Source: Prototheca cutis
Lineage: Eukaryota; Chlorophyta; Trebouxiophyceae; Chlorellales; Chlorellaceae
Assembly (NCBI GenBank): GCA_002897115.2
Contig: BCIH01000009.1
Coordinates: 353,211-417,210 of the forward strand
Direction of reading: 5' to 3'
Length of the DNA: 64,000 nucleotides
The translations under genes and the position numbers were made by a program. This document shows, in pieces, positions 36,495 through 51,822 of this stretch (position 1 is its first letter; every line of letters begins with the position of its first letter). The notes under the pieces are model-generated. The model had not been told where the DNA came from. It made no database searches and was given only the letters and a program-made list of their open reading frames with translations.

Positions 36495-37726
36495 TCAGAG
36501 CCAGCCGCCACCGTTGATTTCGACCGACTGGCCTGTAATGTAGCTGGCATAGGGTGAGGCGAGCATGAGCATGGCCCCCGCACCTTCCTCGGGGCTCCCC
36601 GTTCGTCCCAGGGCGACCATGGAGTTCACGTCCATGGCGTCCTTTAGGGCCGAGGGAATGCCCAGCTTGATGGTCTCGCCATCGACGGTGATGGTCTCGC
36701 CGGCCTCGCGCGCCGCCACCAGGCGCGTGCTGATGTGCCCGAACGTCACCGCGTTGCAGCGGATGTTAAACGCTCCCCACTCGCGTGCGACGGTCTTGGT
36801 CATGCCGACGACACCGGCCTTGGCCGTGGAGTAGTTGATCTGGCCCGCGCTGCCGTGAGTGCCCGACACGGACGACACGTTGACGATGCAACGGGGGCGC
36901 GCGCGCCCTCCCGCCTTCATCTCGCGCTTGGCCGCGTCGCGCATGGCCGGCGCCGCGGCGCGGATCAACCTGAAAGGCGCGGTGCAGTGCACCTCCAGCA
37001 TCTTTTCCCACTGCCGGTCCGACATGTTGTGGATGACGCCGTCCCACGTGAATCCGGCATTGTTCACGAGGATGTGCAGGCCGCCAAAGGCAGACAGCGC
37101 CGCCAACACCGCACGGTCGGGAAAGGCAGGGTCGCACACGTCCCCCGCCAGGGCAATGGCCGTGCCACTCGAGTTGCGGATGAAATCCGCCGTCGCCTGC
37201 GCCTTGTCGGCATCGAGGTCAGACACCACCACGCGAGCACCATGCTGCGCAAACAAGATCGCCGCGGCCTTGCCCAGGCCTTGCCCCGCTCCCGTGATGA
37301 TGGCCACCTGTGCGGAACAGTGGTCGTTGTCGTACAGGGGTCAGGCGGGTGGCTATGTTGACCGGCGGCGTTGACAAACATGAGCACGCTACTGCCATGC
37401 GCGGCAGGACATTTTGCTGCTCTTATTTACTCATGCCATTTCAGACAAAATCTGGCAAGAGGAATTCCAGGCGGCCAAGCAACAGCCAAGGGTTGACAGT
37501 GACGACTCCAAAGCCAGTCCCCAACCGATGATCACCAGAACAGCCACGGCAACCTCGCCATACTGCCAAGGCCCACCTGGTTCAGCAGCAGACGACCAGG
37601 CTCATAGCTGTAGCACTGCTCGTGGAAGGCATCACCGCTGGTCTCGCTGGGTTGCACGCCCGGGCTGCCGTTGTCGGAGAGGAGGTGCGCCGCGAGACGA
37701 CCCACCCGGCTTGCTGCTGCCTCCAT
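36495..37726 (-). CDS. Short-chain dehydrogenase/reductase with PTS2-like N-terminus
   Basis: Two exons: 37726-37577 and 37307-36495, joined in phase 0 (donor GTGGGC, acceptor CGCACAG). The join gives PGRLLLNQ followed by VAIITGAGQGLG, a natural SDR start. Core motifs: TGAGQGLG (cofactor), NNAG, VNVSSVSG (Ser), YSTAKAG (Tyr-x-x-x-Lys) and the end ITGQSVEINGGGWL. It is about 320 residues. Residues 7-15 read RVGRLAAHL, which fits the peroxisomal PTS2 pattern R-[LVI]-x5-[HQ]-[LA]. A peroxisomal role, for instance in fatty acid or hydroxyacid oxidation, is inferred. It is FabG-like in sequence, but the substrate cannot be read. The core lies in a single 813-base exon, unlike most neighbours. Upstream minus-strand frames to 37955 could add a further exon. 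Confidence 0.82.
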
Positions 37727-38003
37727 GACGAGAAAAAGGCCCAGAAAACGCGCAGGTTTTCGTGGCACACACACAAAAATACGTCGGTCTACACAGTGCC
37801 AATGTGTATGATGTGAGAAACCGGGGTGGATGATCTGGATATGCACATTTTGATAAACAGTGCTTACGCGATAGGGGTGATTCTGCGTCCGAGACCCCGA
37901 CACCGCGATCGGCCGAGTCATCGACTCGTTCGTTTCTGTTTTCATGGCGCGCCATGACCGTTTACAGTACAGGGCAGCAAGGGAAAGCCACGTTACCAAA
38001 AGA

Positions 38004-41656
<3,653 letters not shown>

Positions 41657-42039
41657 GCTGGCCGGCCCTGCGATCGATCCAGACCCGCGTCAAAGTCTCT
41701 ATGCACTTTGTTCTCAAACGCGAAAAACCGCGCTCCTTGATTTCCAACGCGTGGACTGGCCACTGCAGCTGAACGGACCTCCCCATGACGTCCAGCACGG
41801 GATTTGAAAATTCCTCTCGGGTTGCGGTACCCACCCAGTACCGCGCAATCCCCCGGGGGGGCCTTGGCCCCTCCCAATCCCATTCCCCATGAGCGTCACC
41901 CAGCGTGCTCACCGAGCCGTGGCCAAACAGCGCCACAGACACCAAGGAAATCATCGGCACGTTTATTTGAATATTATAGGGTTGATTACGCGCGCACCAC
42001 GTTGGTGGTTGGGAGGGTCGGCCACCGAACTGTTGCTCC
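41657..42039. promoter_or_regulatory. Probable bidirectional promoter, MCM3 / uS15
   Basis: 383 bases separate the start codons of two divergent genes. No TATA box is obvious. The assignment rests only on the geometry. Confidence 0.5.
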
Positions 42040-43017
42040 ATGCTTGCTACTACTGGCCTGGCCATCAGGGGCGCCCTGAGCGCGGCATTGGAGTCGGCAT
42101 GTAGCACGAGCGGAAGGGTGGAATGCGTTCGCCGCATTGCGACCAGCGCCCGGTCTGAGCGGATTGTGCTGGCCCCCAACCTGGACGTCCGCCCGGTGGA
42201 CGGTGAGCCTTGGTGTTGGCACCAGGAGCACGGGATGTGGAGTCCTTGGGACAACTTGGCGCGATCGTCGGCGCTCGATTGATGAGTCCATTTGCCCATT
42301 GTTATTGCCACTCAGGTGATGCTGAACTGCCGCCCACACAGCCCGAGCTTGTAGATAAGGTGGGTGGCCACTGTGGTGGCCCCAGGGTGGGCGGCACGGG
42401 GCACTGCAGGTTGGATGGCGCATGCAGGCCCTATGGCTTTCCCCAACGCCTGGCACGGCTCCTCGCCCTCCTGCAGTACCTCGACATCACCATGCTGCCA
42501 AAGCGGAAGCAGCAACACATCAAGCTGCAGGACGCCATCAAGGATTTCCAACGCTTCCCCGGCGACGTGGGCTCCTCCGAGGTCCAAAGTAGGTCTCTAG
42601 ATGTGGATACGGACTGGAGGTTTGCGGTGAATACTGGATATCACTGGCCACGTGGTGATGCGCCATTCATGTGTCCAGGGATTGTGTTCCGACTGCTCTG
42701 TTGACAACAAACCCGAGGGTCATTTTCCCAAAAAGCAAAATGAAACCCCGGTTGCAGTCGCCCGGCTGACGCGGAAGATCAAGGACCTGGCGCAGCATCT
42801 GGATCAGCACCGCAAGGACCACAGCTCGCGGCGGGGCCTGCTGGCCATGCTGAACCAGCGCCGCAGCCTGCTGCAGTACCTGCGCCGCAGCAACTTTGAT
42901 GCCTACGCCATGACCATCAGCAAGCTGGGCCTCAAGGACAACTACGCCCAGCACGACCGATACACCGTGCGGTACAGGCCCGCGGTGCGCAGCGCAGACG
43001 GCGAAGCCCAGCTGTGA
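42040..43017 (+). CDS. Organellar small-subunit ribosomal protein uS15
   Basis: Binds 16S-type rRNA in the small ribosomal subunit. ATG 42040. Exons: 42040-about 42202, about 42316-42359, about 42477-42589 and about 42758-43017 (TGA). The N-terminus (MLATTGLAIRGALSAALESA) is Ala/Arg-rich and non-acidic, fitting a targeting peptide. The S15 domain spans the last two exons: KLQDAIKDFQRFPGDVGSSE, LTRKIKDLAQHLDQHRKDHS and SRRGLLAMLNQRRSLLQYL. These include the conserved GDxGSxE and H..DxxSRRGL motifs. The C-terminal helix and RYTVRYRPAVR tail complete it. Chloroplast S15 is often plastid-encoded in algae, so a mitochondrial location is favoured but not shown. It lies head to head with MCM3. Confidence 0.9.
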
Positions 43018-43357
43018 GCTCGGAGGTGCTGGGTGCATGGAGACCGAGCCTCCTCCCAACGCATGCTGGTGCAAGCCTGCCGGAGGAACTGTGTAAAGGA
43101 AAAGCACTTTTGAATGCCGGCATTGTATCAATCGAATGAAGCTCTGGTTTCTCTGGGAGACCTGCTGCTGAGAAACCTATATCCTATATTTGACGGACTG
43201 CGAGGCAGGTTGGGCGGCGGCCGCCACGGCCGCACCGGCCGGCCCGCCATCTCTGGCTGTGCCGACCATTGAGGAGCTGCGGCATGGCTTGCATGCAGCC
43301 AGAGAGCGCCATGCAAGGATCCTATAATCGAGCGCTGATCCCTGAGCTCAGTATGAA
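43018..43357. other. Intergenic between uS15 and GNAT gene
   Basis: About 340 bases, GC-rich, between two plus-strand genes. No further exon recognised. Confidence 0.5.
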
Positions 43358-45161
43358 ATGGTCACCGTGCGAGCCCTGCAGGATCGGGCGGACTGCGAGC
43401 GGGTCGTGGAGTTGACTGCCTCGGCGTTCCCCGAGGAAGTGCGAGGCTCGGGCCTGACAGCCAGCTGGCGCGACTTGGAGCTCGAGGATCTCCTTAGACA
43501 GCAATGGTGCTGGCCGAGCATTGGTAAGCCCGCTTGACTGGAGCAGTCAGCACTCGGTCGACCTCGTGTGCTGCACCCGGTTTCGGGCCGCATGTCGATG
43601 GGACTGGCAACCGGAATGCATCACGAATTCCGTTCGATGTGGTGGTCGAAGGCCTCTGAGATACATCAACGGATACATCCCTTGCTAAACCCGAACTGCC
43701 GCAGGAGTGGCATGCGGCGAGGATGGCAGCCTGCTCGGGGCCATCGTGCTGGCCCTCCCAGGTGATCCGGACACCGGCATCACGTACTCTGACGTCCGGC
43801 AAAGGGTCGGCTGCTTCTCCACGATCTGGAACTGGGCGTACGACCAGGTTCTGGAAGCAGAGCTAAAGGTCAGTATCCCATTTGTGTGACGCTGTGTTGT
43901 TGGGGGTCCGCGGACCAGCAGCCGGCACGAGGAGGAGTGCATGGTTTGCCTTTGGGAAGGACCCCGTAACGGCTCGGGTCCAGGGATGGATAAATTGCAC
44001 AATCAGGGCCCCCACTTTAACTCCTCGACAATCCTACCCATGCCTCACCCCAGGATTATGAGTGCCTGGTGGAGTTTATCGCGGTGTCCTTCCATGCGCG
44101 GGGCAAAGGCGTGGGCTCGGCCCTCTTGCGCTGGGCGGAGACATTTGCAACCCGTGCGCTCCTCATGCGCTGGCCCTCCACCGTTTCAGCACGTGGAAGC
44201 ATCCGAATGACGCTTTGGGTGAGTGGGCACGGATTGGGGTCGGCTGGCTGGTTGAATGTCTAAGACAAAGCAAGACCCTGGTGTGTGGAGAATCACGACG
44301 TCTGACAGAGGTGGTGCAAACCACAGGAAGCTGTTGTTCAAACCCTCTTACCTCATCCACAACCCTACAATTCACAAACAAACAATGGCGTCCTGTGTGG
44401 GACACATTTGCTGGCAGGTCGCTGAGGACAATGCAGACGCGCTGCGGCTGTATGCACGGCAGGGTTACGCTGTGCAGGCCCGGACCGACTGTGGGGCATG
44501 CGCGTGCCTGCAGGCCCGACTTCTCAACAGCTTCCTGGGCCACCCCGTGTGGGTCCACATGGCAAAGCCCGTGATGGTGCCGGCCTCGCTCCTGCCAGCA
44601 TTCCAGGCGCCCCCGGGCCTGCATGCCAGCCGGGTGGGGCAGGAAGAGGGGGGCCTAGTGGTGGTTCCCCTGGAAGATTCTCGCTGGCAGGACGGGGGCA
44701 GCCTGCCGGCACCCCTCCGGGATGGCGCGCTGCGGTTGCAGCCGCAGGAGATTGCCCTGGTTCCTCAGACCAAGTACAGCAACCTGGCTGGCATTGGACT
44801 GCTAGCTAATGCCCGGGCTACAGCCCAGGCCCCGAATTTCTTCGTCGCTGCCAGCCCATCGGCTGCCGCTACAATGCCCAAGGCGGTGTGGAGGGGCAGC
44901 AGCGAGGACCCCGCGACTCCCCTGGTGCTCTACGCCGTGCATGAGCCACGGGAGAGGAGCACGAGCTGCGAGGGATCCACTGGCCGGGCACACGCCTTCC
45001 TGGACGCCGGGCCGTCGTCCACAGCTGGCGGCGCGGCGGTGCCAGTGGCGGAGGAAGAAACCGTGGTGCCAGACGCGCAGCAGCAGATGGACCTGGCGGA
45101 GAGTGACCCAAGCAAAGTCAGCCATCGCTCAGCGCAGGAGATGAGCCATATGCAGGAGTGA
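43358..45161 (+). CDS. GNAT-family N-acetyltransferase with long unknown tail
   Basis: Acetyl-CoA-dependent acyltransferase. Starts near 43358 (MVTVRALQDRADCERVVELT). Exons: about 43358-43522, about 43706-43868, about 44055-44219 and about 44419-45161 (TGA). GNAT motifs in order: the N-terminal strand and helix (ELTASAFPEEVRG), GEDGSLLGAIVLAL (strand before the core), VEFIAVSFHARGKGVGSALL (acetyl-CoA pyrophosphate loop R/Q-x-x-G-x-G/A) and EDNADALRLYARQGYAVQ (C-terminal N-x-x-A-x-x-LY-x-x-x-GF motif). The last 200 residues after the fold are Pro/Ala/Ser/Gln-rich without a known domain. Substrate (protein N-terminus, lysine or small molecule) cannot be told. The third exon may be shortened by a further small intron near 44190. 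Confidence 0.82.
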
Positions 45162-45430
45162 CCCGCCCATGAACAATCCCCTGTCCACACCACCTCTGCA
45201 TCTTCCGATCAAAATCAATTCTTTATAGAGCCTAACATGTTGGCACAATTTTGTGTGTGAGGAAAGACACATAGGAAAGGCACACCATCCACCACCAGGC
45301 GTGTGACAGGGACCATTCCAATCCAAAGCAACAGAACGTCCGCGGCCAAGCTGCGGGATTCAGAGCCAGCCTGCCTGCATTCTGTGTCGACTGGGGATCA
45401 ATCGGGCAGTGTGTGTAACCACCAAGCCAC

Positions 45431-48400
45431 TCAGGTCCCGGCCACGGCCCTGAGGACGCTGGCGATGGCGGCAGATGTGGCAGCCTGCGGCAGCCAGACA
45501 ACGACACGCTTTCCAGCTAGAATTTCGCCTGGAGTCGCGGCAAGGCAAGGGTCGGTGTTCTTCTTGCGGATGCCTCCCGCAAGGCCCAGCTCGAGCCAGC
45601 TGTCCCCCCGCGCAGCTCCGTCCATGGCCAGCAGCCCGTCGCACAGCGCCAGCGCCCAGGCGGCCGGGCCTGCGCCTGGCGACCCTGGCCCATCCAGACC
45701 AGTGGCGACGTTGGCGCGGGGCGTACCGCGTCGGAGCCGCCCAAACCGCAGTGCCAGACGCGTCAGACCGCCCACGTACCCGCCGACTTCGAGTTCCACG
45801 GCCCGGCCTCCCTGGCACACCTGCACCGCCACCGTCTGAGGCGCCAGGCCCAGCCGCGACCTCTGGTTGTTGCTGTGGGGTCGTTGGGCGACCATTCGAA
45901 CGCCTGGGTCAGCATCGCCCGACTGCACATCAGCTCGGCCGGTCAACGTGCACACTGGAGCCCCGAGCCAGCGGCGGGCAGCGGGAAGCAACTCCGAAGC
46001 ACGGAGCGCGGCGTCGCTCAGGGCTCCGGCCGCCGCGACTGCCACGGCTGTCGTCGCCGCCAGGCCGTCCAGGAACGCCGCCTCGTCGCCCCGCTCCACT
46101 GCGGCCTCCAGCGCCGTCGTCAGCGCCTCTGGCAGCGCCGGTGTGCTTTGAATCCGGCAGGCCACAAAGGTTTTGGTAGGTGCTGTTGAAGTGCCGGGTG
46201 GCAGCGCAGGAGCGCGACGTGCGGCGTCGCCAGACGCCGCAGGCACCCACTCCACCTTCACGCGGAGTGTGCCGGGCTTCTGACCGGATTTCGTGCTGGA
46301 TTTAGGGCCTGACTCTGTTGAAATCAGCGTCGTTCCGTTCTGAGCAGGAGCTCCAGCTCTGGACCCATCATCGCACCAGGCGTCTGCACAGGGCGCTGAC
46401 ACAGCAAACTCTGCCCTGTGCAATGACGTCAAGACGAGCTGGCAGCTTCCGCCGCCGGGTACCGTCCAGACTATGCCACTGGTTGGCATTCTGCCGCCGT
46501 CGGCAGGAGGTGGCTCATTCATCGTCACCTGGGGCTGCCCCTCTGCAGCAGGCATGGCAGACCCGTTCTCCACAGCCTCTGGCACAGGAGCACTGTCACG
46601 ACCACCACCATGGTGGCCGTTGGGCATGTCAGGGTCCACAAGGACATTTGCCTCACCATGCGCATGTGTGCCCCCGACCAGCTCGCAGGCAGTCACCACT
46701 CGAGACAGGAAGCAGTGCAGCCGGATCGCAGAGAGCAAGCCCGCCGTTCCCGCCAGCACACTCTCGCCTGGGAAAAGGGGGATTCATAATCGAGTGATTG
46801 ATCGGTATGTTCAACGCAGTACGCGCAAAGAGATCCATGCCCACACAGGCATCGACGGCCTGCGACCCAGTCCCCAGTCGCCCATGCGCATGCATGCCGT
46901 GCGGAAAAAACCCCCACTCGCCATCCCAGGCACACGCACGCACCATCGGCAAAGGTGCCGGCAAAGGCCAGGCCGTCTGCCGTCTGCTGCAGCATTGGCG
47001 GCGACTGGACGAGTGGTCTGCCGCTCCGTGAGGTCCAAGGCACGTTTTCGTCATTGTCGCCAGGGAGAATGGTGGAACCCACCCGCTGTGCTGCGCATGA
47101 ACCGGTGGTTTTATCAGCGGGCACCGGCTCCTCGGCCGGCTCCACATCCACCCCGAGTTCCCGGAACCGGCGCTGCCAGGAGGCAAAGTACCCCGACGGC
47201 ACGGCAGCCTCCCAGGCGCCGTGCTCGCAGTCGCGCACGGTAAATGTGACCGAGCCGTCCCCGGGCCGCCGGCCCTCCTTGATCTTCCCCTGCGGGGCAT
47301 GCATGTCCGAGGCCATGTCACTGCACGGCTCACTGCAGTCCTGCGGCTTGGCGTCAGCACGCTCCCTTGCAGCCATGTCCCGGGACCGAGCCCAGGCATC
47401 CAGTGCCAGGAGGCCCCGCGGTGCGGGAACCACGGCGGAACGCCGGAAATGCCTGCCAACTGCATCCCACAGCCACGCTTCGCGGGCCGCCAGGCGAAGC
47501 GCCGCCAGCTGCACCGCGAGTTGGCACCAGGCCCTCATCGACCGCGCCAGGCCGACCGCTCCGACCAGATCTAACGCCGGGGAGGTCGTGATGGTTGCTG
47601 CGGCGGTGCTCACCAATGAAGACTGGCTTTCCTTGTCGAGTTTTGCCTCACCTGCCTCCTCTCGACCACGTTTCCTGAGCCCCAACGGCCGTCCCTGATC
47701 GGGCACGGTCTTCATCACCTCACCGTCAGGCAACCTCGCATCCGGCTGGAAAGGGAGAACGCCCAGCACGCGCAGCGGCACGGCACCGCGCGAGCTGCAC
47801 TCTTGTAGCAGCACGTCGCAGCGCAGGTGCGGCGCTTGACCCCGAGAGACCATCAGGCGCAGCAGCACACTGGCGAGTACGGGACCACAAGTCCTGCGCT
47901 GGCGGTGTCGCCGCTCAGCTGCATCCTTTGCTACCAAGGCTGCACCGGCGCTGTGACTGCGACACGCCTGTCGCAGCCAGGCATCCAGAGCCGCGTCGCC
48001 CGGCCAGGAGGGCAGGTCCACCGCCAGCGCCCCAGAATGCGACGCACTTCCGTGACTGTCCTCTGTTTGCCGGCGGCGTTCGGCATGGGATGGTGTCATT
48101 GCAGCAGCCGCCATCTCCAGCCCTGGCTCTGCCACTGCCATGCCCTCCATGGACACCGCATTTTCACCCGCAGCAGCCATGGCCTCGGCAGTCACATATG
48201 CGTCCAGCACGCGGGAAGGCACGGCCCGTGTCGCTGCGCTCTCTCCCAGCACGCGCCGCACGTGCTCCTGCAGCCGCGCCGCGGCGGCTCTCCAGTCTGC
48301 GGCCAGAACGTGCCGTCCCACGGCCTCGGTCGCCAGGCCGACATACGCTAGACCTGGTCCGGCCGCAGCCAACCCCGGTGGCGTGTCTGCCTTTGCCGTG

Positions 48401-51314
48401 CGCCCCGCCGCTTCCAGCCACCCACGCAGCGGCGCCAGGTTTTCTGTTCCCGTGTCATTGCCAGATGATTCCAGCACAAACAGGCCCGTCGTGTTGTCCA
48501 CGACGATCACCGCATCGGCTGGAAGGTGGGGCCTCATTGTCGTCGTCGGCCCTGCAGTCCGCACTGCACACCGCACTCCCCCGGCATCAGTGGCAAGGGT
48601 GACCCGGAGGCGTGGTGGGTCGAGCTGGAGCTCAAACATCGGCACCGCAGGCGGGGCATCGCCCCGTGCTAGGCTGCCCGGGTCACCACCATTCTCACCA
48701 TAACCACGCCTGTCGCCTCCCCAGCGCCAGACGAGCGCGGCACGGAGCGCCGACAGCTGTTGTGCCGCGGCGGCCGCGCACACGCGGCGCAGCAGCGCGG
48801 GCAGGTCCGGTGTCGCGGCCGTGACGCCCGCGCGCAGGGGCACGGCGCTCCCGGCCGCAGGGTCGCCTAGTTCAGGGCTCACACTCACGGCCAGGCCGTC
48901 CTCGTCCTCGGCCAGGCCGAGCTCCAGCACAAGACCCCTGTCTCGGGTGGGCATTGACCCTGCGTCCCCAGCGCCCCGTCGTTCAGTAGTGGCGGGGGGG
49001 CCAGCAGCGGCAGCTTGCGTTTCCGGGGCCGCCTTGCTCGGGCCTGGGGTGCTGCTCTCCGGCACAGCCAGCGAGATTCCCCCATTGGCCGCAGTGCCAT
49101 TGCCACCAATATCACCACCGTCCCCCCCACAACAAAGGCGTGACAGCTCGCCGGCGGAAACCAGAGCCACACTGGGCCAGAGGCGGAGGCGGATGCCCGT
49201 GCCGACGTCGCGCGCTCGCTCCAGGGACAGTTGTCCCGCCCAAGGCCCCTCGGCCTCCAGCTGACGCGCGGCCGGCACGAGCGCCGCGCCCAGCGCCGAC
49301 CGAACCGCTGCGCGGTGCAGCACCCGGTGCATCAGCACCAGCGGCTGCGCCAGTTCTGGAGAAAAGCCCGGCGGAAGGTTCGGTGGTACCGTTGCAGTAC
49401 TGCTGCCGCTGGCATTGGATCGTTGTCGACCGGTGGTTCGGTAGTCTACCGTCGTCGGCAGCTGCTGGCTGCCGGGTGCCGAGGCATCCTCAGCCTCCTT
49501 CACCGCCGGCACCTCCTCTTCTTCCTTGACCGGGGCAAGCCTGGCAACCGCGGCCCCACCACCGCCATGCTGGGAATCTGACAGCCCCAGCGAAGCGGTA
49601 GGGACGCCGCTGCTGGTCGCCGGCGCCCCGCCACCCGCGCGCCGGGGCTGCTCGGGGAAACGCACGAGGTCCAGCCTGCCCAAGGAAGAAAGTGCGGCCA
49701 GGTCCGAGGCCACCCACATGCGCTGCTCCACCATGGACCGGATCCACTCCTCCAGCGCCACTGCGGTTTTTGACGCCGGTGAGGGCGGCGTGGCATGTTC
49801 GTTGTCGCCGTCTGATCCAGCCGCGCCTTGCCGGCGGCGGTGCCAGTCGGGAAGGAGCTCGATGCTCAGCACACGCCAGCGCCACTCATTCGTCGAGTGG
49901 CGGGTGTCGTGGGACGGAACAGACGGATCGGCAGCGCCCGCTGCGGCGGAATCCACACCCTTGCCTGCTGTCTCAGGCGCTCCATTTCCCTCGCCGTCTC
50001 TGGCGTCGGGTGGTGTCTGCACCGCGGGACCAAGCACATCGCCGCCGCCCGCCTCATGGGGGGAAACGACTTCAGCGCCACCACCGACAGTCACGGTCCG
50101 CCCTTCCTTGCTGTCCGTCTCCCCGCCGTACTGGGCCAGGGTCACCTCCGGCGTGGGCGCGGGGACCAGGGTCAAACGCACCACATACGTCCCCTGTGCA
50201 CTGGCCAGCGTCGCCACGGGGCCATCCAGGCTCTGCACCCTGAGGGCTTCCGGCCGAGTCTCCTGTGCCAGAATTTTCAAGAGCCGGCATTTCATCAGAG
50301 CACAGACACCGTTACGAATGGGATCGCACAATGCTGAGCATCACACCAATTTCGTGCACGGCGTACGTGCCATTCCACCAATGTCCCCCCGCCCCAAGTC
50401 CAACACTCGGCAGTGCTTGCCATACCTCAAGAAGCTTGCTGCGGAGGAGCATGCCCAACTGCCCCGCAGCTGCCGCTGCATCCTCGGGTGCCTCTGGTTT
50501 CGGGGGCATCCCCGCCAACTCCTCTATGCACTTTGGCAGCAGCTCGTATGACCCTGGCGAGATTTGAGTTGGATCGGGGTGTCCCACGTGAGGCGTGCAC
50601 CGACAATCACCAGTGCTGGCTCAGGCCGGCCAGGGCAATGAATGGCACGGTCTGACAACAGCTCGAGCGCAAGCATGACACCCTAGAAATAACAGCTTAT
50701 AACCCCTTCCCAACCGACCCACCATGCTCGACGACGTGCAGCGCCGTCGGCACATCATAGGCCGGCGCAGTCGTGGCCGCGAGCTCGCCATGCAGGAATG
50801 CCAGCTGGTCCGCGCTTTCTTGCAGCGCTGCACCGTGCAGCGCGGCGGCTTCCAGTACGCGCCTGCATTCGGCCACCGCCCGTGCCTTGGCCGACCACGC
50901 GGTGGCCACTGCCAGGCGCTGGAGTTGCTGCCGGGAGGCATGGAGCTGGGCCAGCAGGGCACGCTTGCTGCATGGGAGAGATGGGATTTCAGGGTGGCTG
51001 TGTGTGATGTCAACATGCTGCGACCACGCCACGACCAACCAAGGTCGCTCTCACCTCCGTTCACGTGCATGCACCCAGGCTGGTTGTGCATCCCCCATCC
51101 ATGAGCACGGCAGGTGCTGTGTCCATGCAATGATCATGCATGGCATCGGGGAGCGCCAGATCCCATCACGTGGCCCCGACGCGCACCGTTCATGGTCCGG
51201 GAGCCCCGGGAGCGCTCGGGCCACGGTGTGCAAGCCGTCGTGCGCCTGCCGCACCACCTCTTCGAGCAGCCCGCGCAGCTCCAGCAGGCGCAGAGAGGTG
51301 ATGGTGTCCCCCAT
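45431..51314 (-). CDS. MED14: Mediator complex subunit 14
   Basis: Backbone subunit that links head, middle and tail of Mediator, the co-activator bridging transcription factors to RNA polymerase II. ATG 51314 (MGDTITSLRLLELRGLLEEV). Exons by eye: 51314-about 51190, about 50972-50715, about 50554-50430, about 50268-46970 (a very large exon) and about 46770-45431 (TGA). The MED14 N-terminal signature is clear: a helical bundle, then DQLAFLHGELAATTAPAYDV and, across the second intron, VVEHGSYELLPKCIEEL. WRWRVLSIELLP follows. The rest (about 1,500 residues) is long and Ala/Gly/Pro-rich, with blocks such as RVLHRAAVRSALGAALVPAA and RLRLWPSVALVSAGEL typical of the weakly conserved middle of MED14. 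The start is shared with DIS3 in head-to-head orientation. Confidence 0.88.
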
Positions 51315-51822
51315 GGGACAAGGAGGTGGACCCTCACCGCATCGCGATCCGTGCCGTCATGACCAACCCGTGAGGGCCCGAGTGATCCTGTGGACCCCTG
51401 TGTCCTCCGCGCCGCCACAACAACGTCCTATTCCGCGCTGAAATCGGTAGCTGGGTATCGATTTCTGACTTGCAGGGAGGATTAGCTTGGGATTCTAGCC
51501 ACACCTGCTGCGTGGGCACGCAAATCGTCGGGCGGAGTCTGTCGAGCGGTCCCCCGCCCCAGTTCAACAAGACATCGAGCCGCCCTGTTTTGAGGCCAGG
51601 CCGGGCCTACATGCATGGATCGCGTGCAGATACCAGCACAGCCTGCTTTCACAGCAGACGTTTATGAACGTGTGTAATAGCTCCATTAGATATTGATTCC
51701 ATTACCGCTGCTTGGTTGTAGCGCAAGCCCGCCGAGACGCACTGCCCCTCGGGCTGTTCCCATGTGTTGGAGGTAGATAGACTTCAGCAGCATCCCCTTC
51801 CCGAGCAGCGAGGCGAGCCAAG
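51315..51822. promoter_or_regulatory. Probable bidirectional promoter, MED14 / DIS3
   Basis: 508 bases between divergent start codons. AT-rich patches lie near 51660-51720. No factor-binding motif is claimed. Confidence 0.5.

Noticed and set aside
49526..50551. 341-codon plus-strand frame opposite MED14
   Set aside because: It is a shadow of the GC-rich MED14 exon on the other strand, with low-complexity composition and no family motif.
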